A DNA stretch of 64,000 bases from assembly GCA_020740775.1 (NCBI GenBank), contig JAHEWK010000001.1, forward strand, positions 5,766,001-5,830,000, written 5' to 3'. A program made the position numbers and the translations under genes. A model generated the notes under the pieces. It was not told the DNA's origin. It saw nothing but the letters and a program-made list of their open reading frames with translations, and made no database searches. Shown here piece by piece: positions 23,039-34,196 of this stretch. The first letter of the stretch is position 1; each line of letters begins with the position of its first letter. This DNA is from Ilyonectria destructans. Taxonomy: Eukaryota; Ascomycota; Sordariomycetes; Hypocreales; Nectriaceae.

Positions 23039-26000
23039 ATGACGACTGCGGTAAGTCTTCTCCTTTCGGCTTCGTCCCCGGCTTCGCCCCTCGGCTACCC
23101 GTCATCCCCCTGCCGAGGGCCCTGAGCCAGAGCCTGGAATGCGACGTCAGAGTGCTCGTGTGTCTCAACCATGCGCCAAACTAGCGCACAACTGGCCGGA
23201 GGCTTGATTCGCCCTGGCCTCGAGTCCACGTCCACATCAAAAAGACCACAACGTACCTACTCTTTTGCTCTACCGGCCCTCACAAAAAAAAAGATTCGGT
23301 GACGGGGACAACGCCGCACGTCGCTTTGCAATTTATTTACGGCATACTGACTATCCTCTTTTCATTTTCTAGACGCGGTCGAGGGGATTCCCAAACTTCG
23401 CCATGCCCGCGGGTTCCAGCGACAAGTCGCAGCAGCAGCCCATCGCTTCTGCCTTCCCAGCCTCCAACCTCTACCCGAACAAGAACATCTGGTCATCGTC
23501 CATCTCCAATGCGAGGGACCGCTCTATCGCTTCCAAAGGTGCGTTCGAGGCCCCCGTCGCGTTCCCTTGGGTGCCCCAAGTGCTAACCCACAGCCCAGAC
23601 TCCGAGGAGAACCCCTCTGGATCGAGCGCGCTCAACGCAAACTCTGAAGCCGACGTCGTCTGGGGAGCCAGCCCTTGGAACACAGAGAACCCTCCTCGAT
23701 CTACGAGCACGTCGCCCAACCGGACACGCGATGGCGGCATCACCAACGGGTCGGGTTTCTTCGACCCCACACACCCTGCGATCGGAATGAAGAAGGGGGG
23801 ATTCAACGGAAAGACATTCCAGGACGAGACGAATGGACACAACGCGGCCTACCCTTCTCAAAAGCGGAGTCCTCAGGAGGGCTCATACATTGACTCGATG
23901 GCTGCCTACAACTCGTCTCGCGACTCCAATGTCCCTCCCTCGCGTCAGTCACAGGGCTCCCCAGCCTACAACGAGATGTACGGCCATGGACGTGGCCACA
24001 CGCCCAGCAACTCCATCCAGTCTCAGCGACCAATGCCCACCCATTCAGCCTCATTCCAGAACCAGTCGGCAAACCAGCGGGCGTTCAACTTCAATAACAA
24101 GCAGATTGAAGATGACCTGTCGCTGCAATTCACCCGAAGGGTGACCATGGACAGCGCTGCTGCTGCCGTTGCTGCTGCCTCTGGCAACTCAACGTTCAAT
24201 CCGGCCTCCCAACCCTTCCAGATGAACCCTGGCTCCCAAACTTGGGTAAATGAAGCCGCCGCATCTCGGTTCAGCAACAGCATCGACTTGGGATCTGACC
24301 CACTGGCTGCCCAGTTCCATGCCATGAAGCGGGGTTCTGTCGACCGCATCTCGCCCGCACCCAGCTATCGCCTAGAGCAAGGAAGCAGCCCCAGAAGCTA
24401 CGCGCCTACTCCGGATCCCTGGAGCGGCCGTCCCTCTTCCCGAGACCCGCGATCCGCTGAACAAGAGCGGCGGACTCCAGCTCAATACGCTCCACCTTTC
24501 CCTCCCTACTATCCCAACCAGTATCCCTACGCCAACTTCGCCTCTCAGTATCCCCCCAACTTCCTCGATCCCTACACCCAAGGCTTCCGTCACCCCATGC
24601 TTCCTGGCTATACCCTTCCTCCCCTGCACGCTAGCTATGCCCTGGGTGCCAATGTGCCTATCCGGCCGGCCCGTGATCAGGACCCTGGTAAGGGCGTCCG
24701 CAGCGTTCTTCTTGATGAGTTCCGACTCAGCAGCAAGTCTAACAAGCGGTACGAGCTCAAGGACATCTACAACTACGTGGTGGAGTTCAGCGGTGACCAG
24801 CATGGATCGCGGTTTATCCAGCAGAAGTTGGAGACTGCGAACAGCGATGAAAAGGACCAGGTATTCCGGGAGATCGAGCCCAATGCGATCCAACTCATGA
24901 AGGATGTGTTTGGAAACTACGTCATCCAGAAGTTTTTTGAGCACGGAAACCAGGTTCAGAAGAAGGTTCTTGCGGAAAAGATGAAGGGCAAGGTTGTGGA
25001 CTTGTCCGTACAGGTGTATGCCTGCCGTGTGGTCCAAAAGGTATGACTGCTCTCGCCACCCTTGAGGAGATACGCTGCTAACTTTTTACATAGGCTTTGG
25101 AGCACGTCCTGGTGGAGCAGCAGGCCGAGCTAACCAAGGAGCTTGAGTCCGAAATTGTTCGGGTCATCCGAGACCAGAACGGCAACCATGTTGTCCAGAA
25201 GATTATCGAGCTTGTGCCACGTCAGCACCTTGACTTTGTCATGGCGGCCTTCAAGGGTCATGTGACAGGCTTCGCTTCCCATGCCTATGGATGCCGCGTT
25301 ATCCAGCGCATGCTCGAGCACGGTAATGAAGACGACAAGGCCAAGATCATGGCTGAGCTTCACGGCTCGATCCAGATCCTCATCACCGACCAGTACGGCA
25401 ACTATGTTACGCAGCACGTCATCCAGAATGGGAAACCCGAAGACCGAGCGCAGATCATCCAGCTGGTTATGTCTCAGCTCTTGACTCTGTCGAAGCACAA
25501 GTTCGCGTCAAACGTCGTGGAGAAGTGCATTGAGTACGGCTCGCCTCAACAGCGGTCAGGAATCCGAGAGCAGCTTACGGCTGTGGGAAGCGACGGCACC
25601 AGCCCTCTTCAGCAGATGATGAGGGACCAGTATGGAAATTATGTGATCCGTAAGTACACACATAGCAAGCCCGTTGACCACACTCTAACCATTTTCCTAG
25701 AAAAACTCCTTGGGCAGCTTGAGGGTACCGAGAGGGAGCTTCTAGTCGAAGAGATCAAGCCCCAGTACTTTAGCTTGAAGAAGAGCGGGACTTCGCGACA
25801 GCTTCAGGCTTTGGAAAAGCTGCTTGGACTCAGCAGTGGCAGCACTCTGACCAAGACAGGATCGAACGGGCTCCAGGTTGACTCGTCGGCCCCCACGCCC
25901 TCCCTGACGAACGAGACCAACAGCCCCCAGAGCAGCAGCCCGCCCAGCACCAGCGCCAGCGCTGTGGGTGTCCCTGCTGACGACGGAGTGACCAAGGCCT

Positions 26001-26044
26001 CAACGGAGGGCGTCACACCCCAGGTGCAGGACAACGAGGTCTAA
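23039..26044 (+). CDS. puf3: Pumilio-family RNA-binding protein, Puf3 type
   Basis: Puf3 proteins bind 3' untranslated regions, especially of nuclear-encoded mitochondrial mRNAs, and control their decay or translation. Four exons (23039-23050, 23373-25040, 25094-25649, 25701-26044) give 859 residues. Exon 1 encodes only MTTA; translation could instead begin at the Met of MPAGSSDK (23403). The N-terminal half is disordered. The Pumilio domain (about 450-800) has eight repeats whose recognition residues read S-R-Q (HGSRFIQQ), N-Y-Q (FGNYVIQK), C-R-Q, N-H-Q, C-R-Q, N-Y-Q, S-N-E (FASNVVEK) and N-Y-Q. With the established PUF code this predicts 5'-UGUAUAUA-3', the Puf3 class element. The last intron (25650-25700) is 51 nt, free of stops, and falls inside repeat 8. 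The leader appears long and pyrimidine-rich. Confidence 0.93.
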
Positions 26045-27621
26045 ACCTCAGCACGGAGGCCTTTTAGGCGAGAAACTTCTTTCATAACTTGTATTATGAC
26101 GTTATCCCGGGATCGTTGGACCGGTAAAATCTCACACGCTGGACGGTCCCGTGGGAACCAACATAAAAGCACCCAGGCACACTACACACATTCTTCACAT
26201 GGAATATATGGCATCGTTACATGATTCACTAATACAGCGCGGCAGGGCGAGGGGGGTAGATCAACCCTTCGCCTAACTCTCTTCGGGGAGATACGGTTGC
26301 ACATGCACAAAGTCTCGATTCTGGATATTCGTCAGGCGGTCGATGGGTCAAGGGATCCCGAGGTTGGCGGACTTTTCTCTCGTGATTGGACGGGTTTCAT
26401 TAGTGGGATGAGAGAAACAAAAAAACACAGCGGGGGTCTGGGTATTGTTATTTGCTTCTTTGCCTTTACGGGGTTTTGCTTGTTTATTGTACTGGGTTAT
26501 CGGGGTCGCGAGTAATGCAGCGGATCGGAGGGGTATGGGACAGATCTCGGGCACTAGACTACGGCCAATGGAAGGGGAAATATGGTACTATGGGAAAACG
26601 TCGCATTCAGCGGGTGTCTTTTTGACTGGAATGGGATGGGAATGGAATAGGTGATGGTGGGGGTTTGGGCTGTGAGACCTAGAGCAGGGAGGCGGGATTG
26701 TCCATAGAGCTTCTGAGGAATGGGAGATTGTGCATGAAGATGAGGGTTGGGTCGTGACGGCGTGATGTCTTTGAGTTGCGGGTCGACAATTCCACTCGAG
26801 AGCATCCCTTCGGAGCAAGTGTGAAGTAGCTGGCAAGGGCCATAATTGCAGACTCCGGATCAGGTAAGACAGTGTGCGAGGCGTTTCATCCTAGCAATGA
26901 TTGATCAATGGGATTTGAATTTAGAATCCCTAGGTGACGTCCCTGATTCTTCTCCTTTCAAATGTGCCTGGTAGACTGACGGCTAGAGTGGCTTTAGGTA
27001 CCTGACATCAAGCAATCCGTTGCTTTAACATCAGAGGGGAAACAGACCAGAGAGCCTCTTTGCATTGTAATGTAATACAAGAGTAAAACCGTCCAATTTC
27101 CACAACTTCGTTGTCAATTAATTATCCTGCTCGCTTTTGGCTGTAGTATCCGTCAGATGGTGTGGGTTTAGGGTAGAGGGCTTGCGAAGGTTGGTATTCC
27201 CTTGACGTATCACTTGAAGGGTAAGATTTTGTAGCATGTTCAGCGACCAATTCCCAATAATCCCCATTAATTTGTGCATTTTATAAAACAATAGAGAGGG
27301 AATTTTTGTAGTAACTTCTAGTGCTATCGCAATTGATGGAAGATTTGGCTGCGATGATTGATAAGATAATCATGTCGGTAAAACTAAGAAACCACGTGGA
27401 TATTAGTGGTGAACCAATTGCGGCAGCTAACAATAGGAGTGTGGCACACATCGTGTCACATTGGCCAAGCTATAACTTATGGATATATTGCATGTCAGCC
27501 AGACAATCGAAGATCACAGACGGAATGGGTGTGCAACCAAGCTGGAACTGTGTATTGTATCTCCGCATATATACTACCGGCTACTACACAATAGACAAAC
27601 AGCCCAATAATTATGCAACTT
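26045..27621. other. Intergenic, Puf3 3' region
   Basis: This contains the 3' untranslated region of the Puf3 gene and an AT-rich stretch (about 26880-27620) preceding a broken gene on the minus strand. No coding region is supported. Confidence 0.5.
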
Positions 27622-29046
27622 CTATGGATAGCAATAATTATAGAAAGAGCTCTTTACTTTCTGCACTGGCCTGTACAATACGACCTGCCCAAAGTTGGAA
27701 CGCTCGCGACTGTGAAAATCGGCGAAGCCTCTTGGACACACGGCACTCTTGCATGGCAAGTTGGCAGTGATCTTGATGAAGTACCCATAGCAGACAGGAT
27801 AGGGCACTACTTGATACGCCCACATCGCGCAGTTTTGGTTAGAAAAGCATGCACGACAACAATAGCTGAGACCTTGGCCGTCGCCACTAAAGCCAAGTGC
27901 GACATCGGCGTGGTATGGTTGCTGGGACCGATAAAGATACTGGATGTTGTCGCATGGGTGTGCTGTCTGGGTGGCAAGTGAAGTAGTTTCTGTTATTTCC
28001 GTCTCTGTGCTAGTTTCGCTCTCGGTAAGTGTGGTGAGGCTGTTGGGCGGTTTCGGTGTCGGCCTAGATCACCGTCGACCTAGTCTCTGGCGCGGCCAGC
28101 GTCACACCCCCAGCATACTTGGTGACGGTAACCGTCCTCGTAGTCGTAGGAGTGGTCTTCCCAGTCTCAGTGACCGTGCGGGTCGAAGTAGGTTTTGTGA
28201 TGGAAGTGGTGACTGTCTTTGTGCTTTTGCATGGCTTAGTCGTGGTCAAGAAGCAAGCTGAGGCATATCGGTTAGCATTCAAGAGACGATCCAGAGGGGT
28301 TACGGGAAAAGCGTCTAGCAATAAGCTGGAAGAGGTACTCCGTAATAGTTATTGCGCTTCTTGGCGGGTTCGGCGTAGGTCGGATAGACTCATGGCACGG
28401 TGAAGGTCGAGGTCGAGGTTCTAGATAATACATTAGTCGAGGAGCGAGTAGGACATGGGCCCGCGGTGCTTACGAAGTAGAAGTCTCTGTTTCTGTCTCA
28501 GTCTCAGTGGCTGTTTCGGTATCAAACTCGACTGTGACCGTGGTATCGATATCGGTTGTTGTGGTCACCGTGGTGGAGGTGACCAAGATGGTAGTGGTGG
28601 GCTGGGGAATGCTGTGGTATCCCAGAGGAGTCAGCGCGATTCTATCGAGGTGAGATTATCCAGGAGGATTCAACTTACGGATCTCCAGTCTTGGTAGTTG
28701 TGACTTCTGCCGTCTTTGTGACTAGAGGGGGGCTAACAGTTTGAGTTACGACTTTTGGTGGGACGGATTGTTCGAGTCGAGGTGGTGGTCTCCGGTTTGG
28801 CTTCGCAAGTCGAAGTGAGAATTTTGCTCGCAGCTGCATAGTAAAAACACTTGTGAACAAATATCACTTCATCAGTGGCTGGGAATTGAAACGCAGCAAA
28901 TTCTCACAGATCATGGAAGAGCATTGCCGGGCAGTCTGGGGTGTAAGTCGCTTGCAAGAAGGGGCTGGGTCTATGCATACGGGCGGCGACAAAGCAGCAG
29001 CACCCGCGGCCAACAGAATTTCCACAGTAGGGAAGACGGAGGTGTC
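27622..29046 (-). pseudogene. Broken gene for a Thr-rich secreted protein with a Cys-rich C-terminal domain
   Basis: Read on the minus strand, a signal-like LLAAGAAALSPPVCID segment near 29000 lacks any in-frame ATG. A Cys segment leads through an apparent intron (28834-28907) to a Thr-rich linker (CEAKPETTTSTRT). A frame change near 28755 is needed to enter VVTQTVSPPLVTKT. Further splice-like introns (28612-28678, 28064-28118) join more Thr/Val-rich sequence. The exon after the donor at 28473 reads STSTSTFTVP and then TGA. The last exon (27622-28063) is intact: a Thr/Glu-rich stretch and a Cys-rich domain (CCRACFSNQNCAMWAYQ, then CKSAVCPRGF), loosely PAN/apple-like. Preserved intron phases indicate a once-functional multi-exon surface protein. 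The missing start, frameshift and stop indicate decay, though an unusual splice pattern cannot be excluded. Confidence 0.55.
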
Positions 29047-29391
29047 ACAAGAAATGGGAGGCGCTACCTCGCACTCAGAGCGCTCTTTTCTTCAAATTTG
29101 GGCACGGCAATCACACCTCACAGCCCTTGCCCCATACGCAGTAGCAGGACCACGCCTTTTACTCTGTGGTGGCGGGAACGGAGAACTTTGGGTGTGATGC
29201 CTTTTACCTTTGCTATGCCCTCTGGCCTAGGGCTATCCAATTGCCACTCATATTTTGTCATTATCCCAAAAATCTCACTCGCCTTTTAGTTGTCAACTTG
29301 GTGTGTTTGTAGGGCTTATTGTGGATGGACGTTGTCGCTGGCCGGCTAACGTCGGGTAGTTTAGTAAGACATTCCCTCAGTGTGGTCATGA

Positions 29392-29433
29392 GTGCTCTCA
29401 GCGCTTTCAGTGCTGTCAGCGCTGTCAGCACTG
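29392..29433. repeat. 9-bp tandem array (GYGCTSTCA type)
   Basis: Units of nine bases, GTGCTCTCA, GCGCTTTCA, GTGCTGTCA and GCGCTGTCA, are followed by a partial copy, about 260 bp before the start of the DUF1640 gene. Confidence 0.8.
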
Positions 29434-29688
29434 TAATAAACGCCCCGTCCCCCTTTCCTTGACGCGGATGACGCCACGTGCAGAGAGCTAAGGTACGGCA
29501 TTTGCCGGCTCCGCCCCCGGAAGCTAGCTTGTCCCTCACCCGGGATTCACTGAGCAATCTTGGAACAAGTTGGACCTCTCTTGGACATCATCAGCGGCAA
29601 CCAACATCGACGCTCAACAACGCCGCGGTCCCCATGGTTCGTCCAACTCGATCCCGATAGCCTGCACCATTCCCTACCCCCAAGCGCA

Positions 29689-30963
29689 ATGACCGCCGCC
29701 GCCCGATTGACGTTTCTATATCCGCATTTGCTGCGCAGCGTCCGCGCGGGGGGGCCGTCTCGCGCCGCGGGGTTCGCCAGGCACAGGGGCACCTTCGCAC
29801 GGAGGCGAGGGAAGGCAGTCGAACCTTTATTGAGCGCTGTGAAGCCCCAGACTCCCGATGCCCTGCCCAATGTAATTGAGGTTGCCGCTCCCGTGGAAGA
29901 GGTTCAGCAGGTTTCTTCCCAGCAACCGACTTCGGACTCGGCCCTGTCCTCCGATTCAACGTTGACAACCGATGCATCCAGCGAGATCAATCTAGCGCAC
30001 GCCGACCAGACGTCGAGCAATGCCTCGCAGCAGCCGAACACAGCCCAAACTGCCGAGGAGGAAGGAGCTCGACTAGCGAGGGACGAGGCCAAGCATAGCG
30101 GGCCCCTGGAGGAGGTCCTTCACATGCAGCCCCCCGAGAACATGGCGAAGCAGGGCCCTACCATGTCGCCGCCGCCATACGTCCACCACTTCGACAGCTA
30201 CTCGCTCGTGAAGCAGCTTCAGGACGGAGGCTACTCCCTGGACCAGGCTACGACTACCATGAAGGCAATTCGCTCGTTGCTAGAGCAGAATCTACATGTT
30301 GCCCAGTCGAGTCTGGTCAGCAAAAGTGACGTCGAGAATGTGAGATGGAGCATCTGAGCAAGAGGTCGCGCGCACAGTCGCTAACAGTCATTTTCAGGAA
30401 ACATATCTTTTTACAGCTGCATGTTCAGAGCTAGCTACGGAAATCAAGAATAACCGACGCCTCGAGGAGGAGCAGCTCAGACAGCAGCGGACGCACCTGC
30501 AACACGAGGTGGACATCTTGACGCAGTCGCTTAACCAGGAGGCGCTAACGCTCAATGACAACGTCCGAGGCATGTTCAACGATCGCAGGATGGTGGTTAG
30601 GGAGGAACAGAAAGGTGTTGAGAGTGCTGTAGGTCGTCCTGACGCTGGCTACTTTGGGGAAATCCAAATCTAACAACCGCACAGGTTCAGCAAATCAGCT
30701 ACAAGATCAGTATCATGCTTAGTAGTGATGCCAAGTCGGACATTGAGGCTGTTCGGTGGATCCTGATTCGGCGATCCGTCTTGGGCATCCTTTTCATGGC
30801 GGTGCTTACCCTGGGCACACTACGCTACGCCACATATGTCAGCCACAAACGACAGAGGAAGGCGGACCAGAAGAAGAAGGAAGCGGAGGAGAGGCGACGC
30901 GGTGGCGGGAAGCGAGATCACACCTCGGCGCCTGATGCCGCTGCGATTTTGACGGCGAATTGA
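29689..30963 (+). CDS. Mitochondrial DUF1640 (CCDC90/Fmp32-like) inner-membrane protein
   Basis: Members of this family (human MCUR1/CCDC90B, yeast Fmp32) are mitochondrial inner-membrane coiled-coil proteins implicated in respiratory-complex assembly, proline metabolism or calcium uptake. Three exons (29689-30339, 30398-30628, 30685-30963) give 386 residues. The first 40 residues are Arg/Ala-rich and free of acids (TFLYPHLLRSVRAGGPSRAA), a typical presequence. The DUF1640 core begins at HFDSYSLVKQLQDGGYS, runs through a long coiled coil (ELATEIKNNRRLEEEQLRQQ...) and ends in a transmembrane helix near 330-352 (VLGILFMAVLTLGTLRYA). A short, highly basic tail (KRQRKADQKKKEAEERRRGG) follows. The ATG at 29689 is preferred over 29560 because it starts the presequence. 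The family assignment is good; the exact role is not determined. Confidence 0.85.
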
Positions 30964-32380
30964 ACCGGCGGTACGATTCGATGACGACGGAGGTGGTTGG
31001 TTTTCCTTGGTATTTTTCTTTCTTTGATACCGATACCCTATAGACTTTCTTGGGAGGGATACTGTTGATACTGTCATGCACACGCAATGGATGGGCAGAC
31101 AGGAGCGAGTTGGATGCGGAACATCTAGATCAGAAACATATCGAGGTCTGGGTATGTGTAGACATATGGAGCATGGGGAGCCGTGGAGTCTTGATGGCCG
31201 TGGACGGACGAAACAAACGCAGACGTCTTGTTCCCCGAGAAACTAGGACAAGATACAGACACAGAGACGGTGGCTTTGACAAGCCGATTTCCTTAGTTAT
31301 TCAGAATATACATTACTTGTATGAACAAGCTGGAAACAAAACTGTTGATAGCCTCCACCCAAACCCTGTGAGGATGTGTCGAAATTTTATTGATTCTGAT
31401 CCACGGTTCGGCGCGTCGCTCCTACGGCTGCAAGCCACTCCCGCGCGTCCCTGGACTTGCACCGCCACTTGAATGCCACACCTTGGCCGCCCCACCCACC
31501 ACCTGCCGAGTATAAAATGCCGGCGACCCTTCCTTCCTTTCACTTTTTTTTTCTTTCTTCTTCACGTCGACAATACTTCAGTAAGCCTCCCCCCTACTGC
31601 AGAGCACTCTCCAGAGCACTGTCTCGCCGGGCTCTGGCGATCTCTTGCCATCATTCTCTTCCCTTTGCAGTCTGCTAACCCACGTCCGCAGGAGAATCAT
31701 TTCTATAGTATTCGACCTTCTCTTGGTTCCCTAAAAGAGCCACAGATCCCACCCTGGTTGATGAGTGCATATCCTCGACACCCTAGAGTGAATACCTTGG
31801 TCCTCTCGCTCTGTCCGCAAGGATGGCGGAGCTGCTTCACGGCGGTCTCTGTATAGAGAGATGTTCACCTCTTGATGATCTCGACCCCGTTTGCGGTCTG
31901 CCTTCGGGCGCGCGCTCGGGGTGGGTGTTGATGGACGTCTGACAGGCGTGTTTCTTTTTTCTTTTTCATTACATCGTGGGGCTTGCCCTGGACGTGAGGA
32001 AGAAGTTTGGTCCATGGTGCGAGCATGTGTGAAATGCTTGGTCTGCTAGATGAGATCCCAACCTCTGCCTCTGCCTTCCCCGTGACCACTGTCGTAGAGC
32101 TGGCAAAGCCATCCAGTGACGGTTCTATATTGCTGCCAATCCTTCATATTCTTTACGTATTGCGTGCACAAACATCATGAGGACCTAGAGAATGCGACTG
32201 CATGCAAAACACGAGTAATTCGCTGGCACGGATGTCCAAACTGCCAAGAAAACACGTGCGATAAGCTACCCCACGCGTCTGTCTTATCGACGGCGCGTCT
32301 CCCACCTTAAACCACCATAAACCATCATCACCACCATCGTCACCCATCACCGCCACCATCGCCGCGCAACCACATCCACA
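30964..32380. other. Intergenic region with a possible non-coding spliced transcript
   Basis: This lies between the DUF1640 gene and nnf1. A TATAAAA box (31511-31517) is followed by a C/T-rich stretch. An intron-like segment follows at 31581-31691 (GTAAGC donor, CTAAC branch at 31675-31679, GCAG acceptor), but joining its flanks gives no sizeable ORF. The rest shows nothing recognisable. Confidence 0.4.
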
Positions 32381-33336
32381 ATGGCGCCCCAATCGCACAG
32401 CGATGACCCCCCGGTCGCCGAGCCCGCGACAGAGCAACAAGCGGCCCCCAACGACGACGCAAACGAGGACGAACAGCCCGCCACCGATGCGCCCGCCTCC
32501 CCGCCGCTGCCCTCGCGACACACGGCCGTCGCGCCGGGCCCCCGCGCGTCGCGTCTGCAGGAGCTGTACGCGCAGCGCCTCCAGCGCACGCTGGGGAAGC
32601 TTGCGTGGCAAAACTTTGCCGGCTGCTATCCCACGGTGGCCAGGAAGGCCGAGGGCGTGCTGAAGCAGGTGCAGGGGCAGATGGTGGACAAGCTGGGGGA
32701 GAAGTGTGAGGTGAGTTTCTCCTCCAATTGCTCTTTTCTGAGGGTTTCTATGGTGGATTTTGGGAGCTGGGGGCAAGTTGAAGAGGGAAGCAATATGGAA
32801 GTGGTTTTACAACGAAGAAGCTGATGATGAGTCCCCCCGCTTTGCAGAAGGAATTCGAAAATATCATGGTCGCGAGACAGGTCATTCCCAAGCTGAACGA
32901 CCTCGAGAGCCTCATCAGCGACGCCTCCCATCGCCGCGCCGAATCATCCTCATCCACGACCGAAACCACACCACCAACACCGTACGCGTTCCCCTCAAGG
33001 TCCCCCCATAACCCTAACCCTCGCGCTGACAATCATGACAGCCCTCATCTCCTCCCGCCCAACGCCATCCTCGCCGCCCACCTGCACCCGGCCCTCACCG
33101 CCCACCAGTCGCAGCTCAACGCGCGACTCCAGACGACGCAGTCCCAGAACGCCCTGCTGTACGACGAGGTGCGCCGCCAGCGCGCCGAGATTGCCGCCCT
33201 GCTCGACCGGCTCGATGCCGTCGTTGCCGATGTCCAGGTTGCCAATGACGCTTTCCGGCCTGTCGCGGATGACCTCGCCGCTGAGACGAGGGAAGGCCTT
33301 GCGGCAGTCGAGGCGGCGGGTGCGCGGAGGTCATGA
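32381..33336 (+). CDS. nnf1: Kinetochore protein Nnf1 (Mis12/MIND complex subunit)
   Basis: Nnf1 (human PMF1) is one of four subunits of the Mis12 complex that links inner kinetochore chromatin to Ndc80. Exon 1 (32381-32710) and exon 2 (32848-33336) are joined by a GTGAGT...TTTGCAG intron. The diagnostic block is LQRTLGKLAWQNFAGCYPTV followed, across the intron, by KEFENIMVARQVIPKLNDL. A predicted coiled coil (LLYDEVRRQRAEIAALLDRL) closes the protein, and the first 45 residues are acidic, Pro/Ala-rich and disordered. Length is 272 residues, or 252 if the in-phase, stop-free segment 32982-33041 (GTACGC donor, GCTGAC branch, CAG end) is also spliced, which would remove a linker rich in Asn/Pro/Ser. 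Confidence in family is high; the second intron is uncertain. Confidence 0.87.
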
Positions 33337-33615
33337 CCGCTTTGAGGCTGGTTTCCTGACGGATGGGACCAAGTTCGGAGAGGCACCGAGTATATGATTC
33401 CTAGTCTGGCTGAGGGAAAAAGGGCCTTACGGGAAGTCAGGATTAATTCTGGGATATGATCAAGGACATGTTAATGATACCACTTTTTTTGCCTTATGAA
33501 GCTACACAATTACGATCTAGTTACGTTCTTTCGGGGTTTGGGTCATAATATACCAAAAATTCTCATGGAGCCCATATCATGTGTCAATACTCAACGTCTT
33601 CAACTCGTTTGTTCC

Positions 33616-33660
33616 TATATACAGGCAACGTCGTGCGTCCCAAAATGGTTGATATATACA
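33616..33660 (-). promoter_or_regulatory. Pair of TGTATATA (Puf3-type) motifs in minus-strand sense
   Basis: TATATACA occurs at 33616-33623 and 33653-33660, reading UGUAUAUA in a minus-strand transcript. A one-mismatch form (TGTATATC) lies at 33842-33849. The first copy has C at position -2, favoured by yeast Puf3. They lie about 350-580 nt past the stop of the PH-domain gene at 34197, so they could be in its 3' untranslated region. They match the element predicted for the Puf3 protein in this window. Confidence 0.45.
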
Positions 33661-34196
33661 AAATCACACGCTGTTGGAGAATGAAACCAGTCTCCCTGCA
33701 AGCATGCCGCCCCAAAGACTCCATTGACACGAATGGGTCAAAAAGGCTGTAAATCAGAAAGAAATCTAACTCCGGTCCATGTGTACTTCGAGCCCCCTGC
33801 CAATATGGCTTATGCACCCCTGAACGCGCCAGATATGCAAAGATATACACAACCAAATCAGAGAGTCCAAGGAAATAGCTCGTGTGGCTTATATTCAAAA
33901 GTCGTCTTCGTGAGGTAACGGGATGTCCTTCAAAGGGCCGGTATGGCCAAGGTGCTCCTCGAAGCGCTGAGTGAGGTAGGTTGTCTTTAAGATAATGGTA
34001 CTTCGTGAGGTGGATCATGCCATCTTGGCATGTATTGTTAATGAGATGATAGATGATAATGTTGATGATAATGATGAATGATGTTGATGCGTGATTTTCC
34101 AGGACCGCCGTTGGAATGCTCCGAGGTATAGTAGGAAATGTTGAACCATAGATGGACCGTAACGTTCGTCTCCGCGTCGTCGAGAACAGTGTATCT

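Noticed and set aside
29560..29688. In-frame upstream extension of the DUF1640 protein from ATG 29560
   Set aside because: The added 43 residues contain acidic residues and no import features, whereas the ATG at 29689 starts a good mitochondrial presequence.
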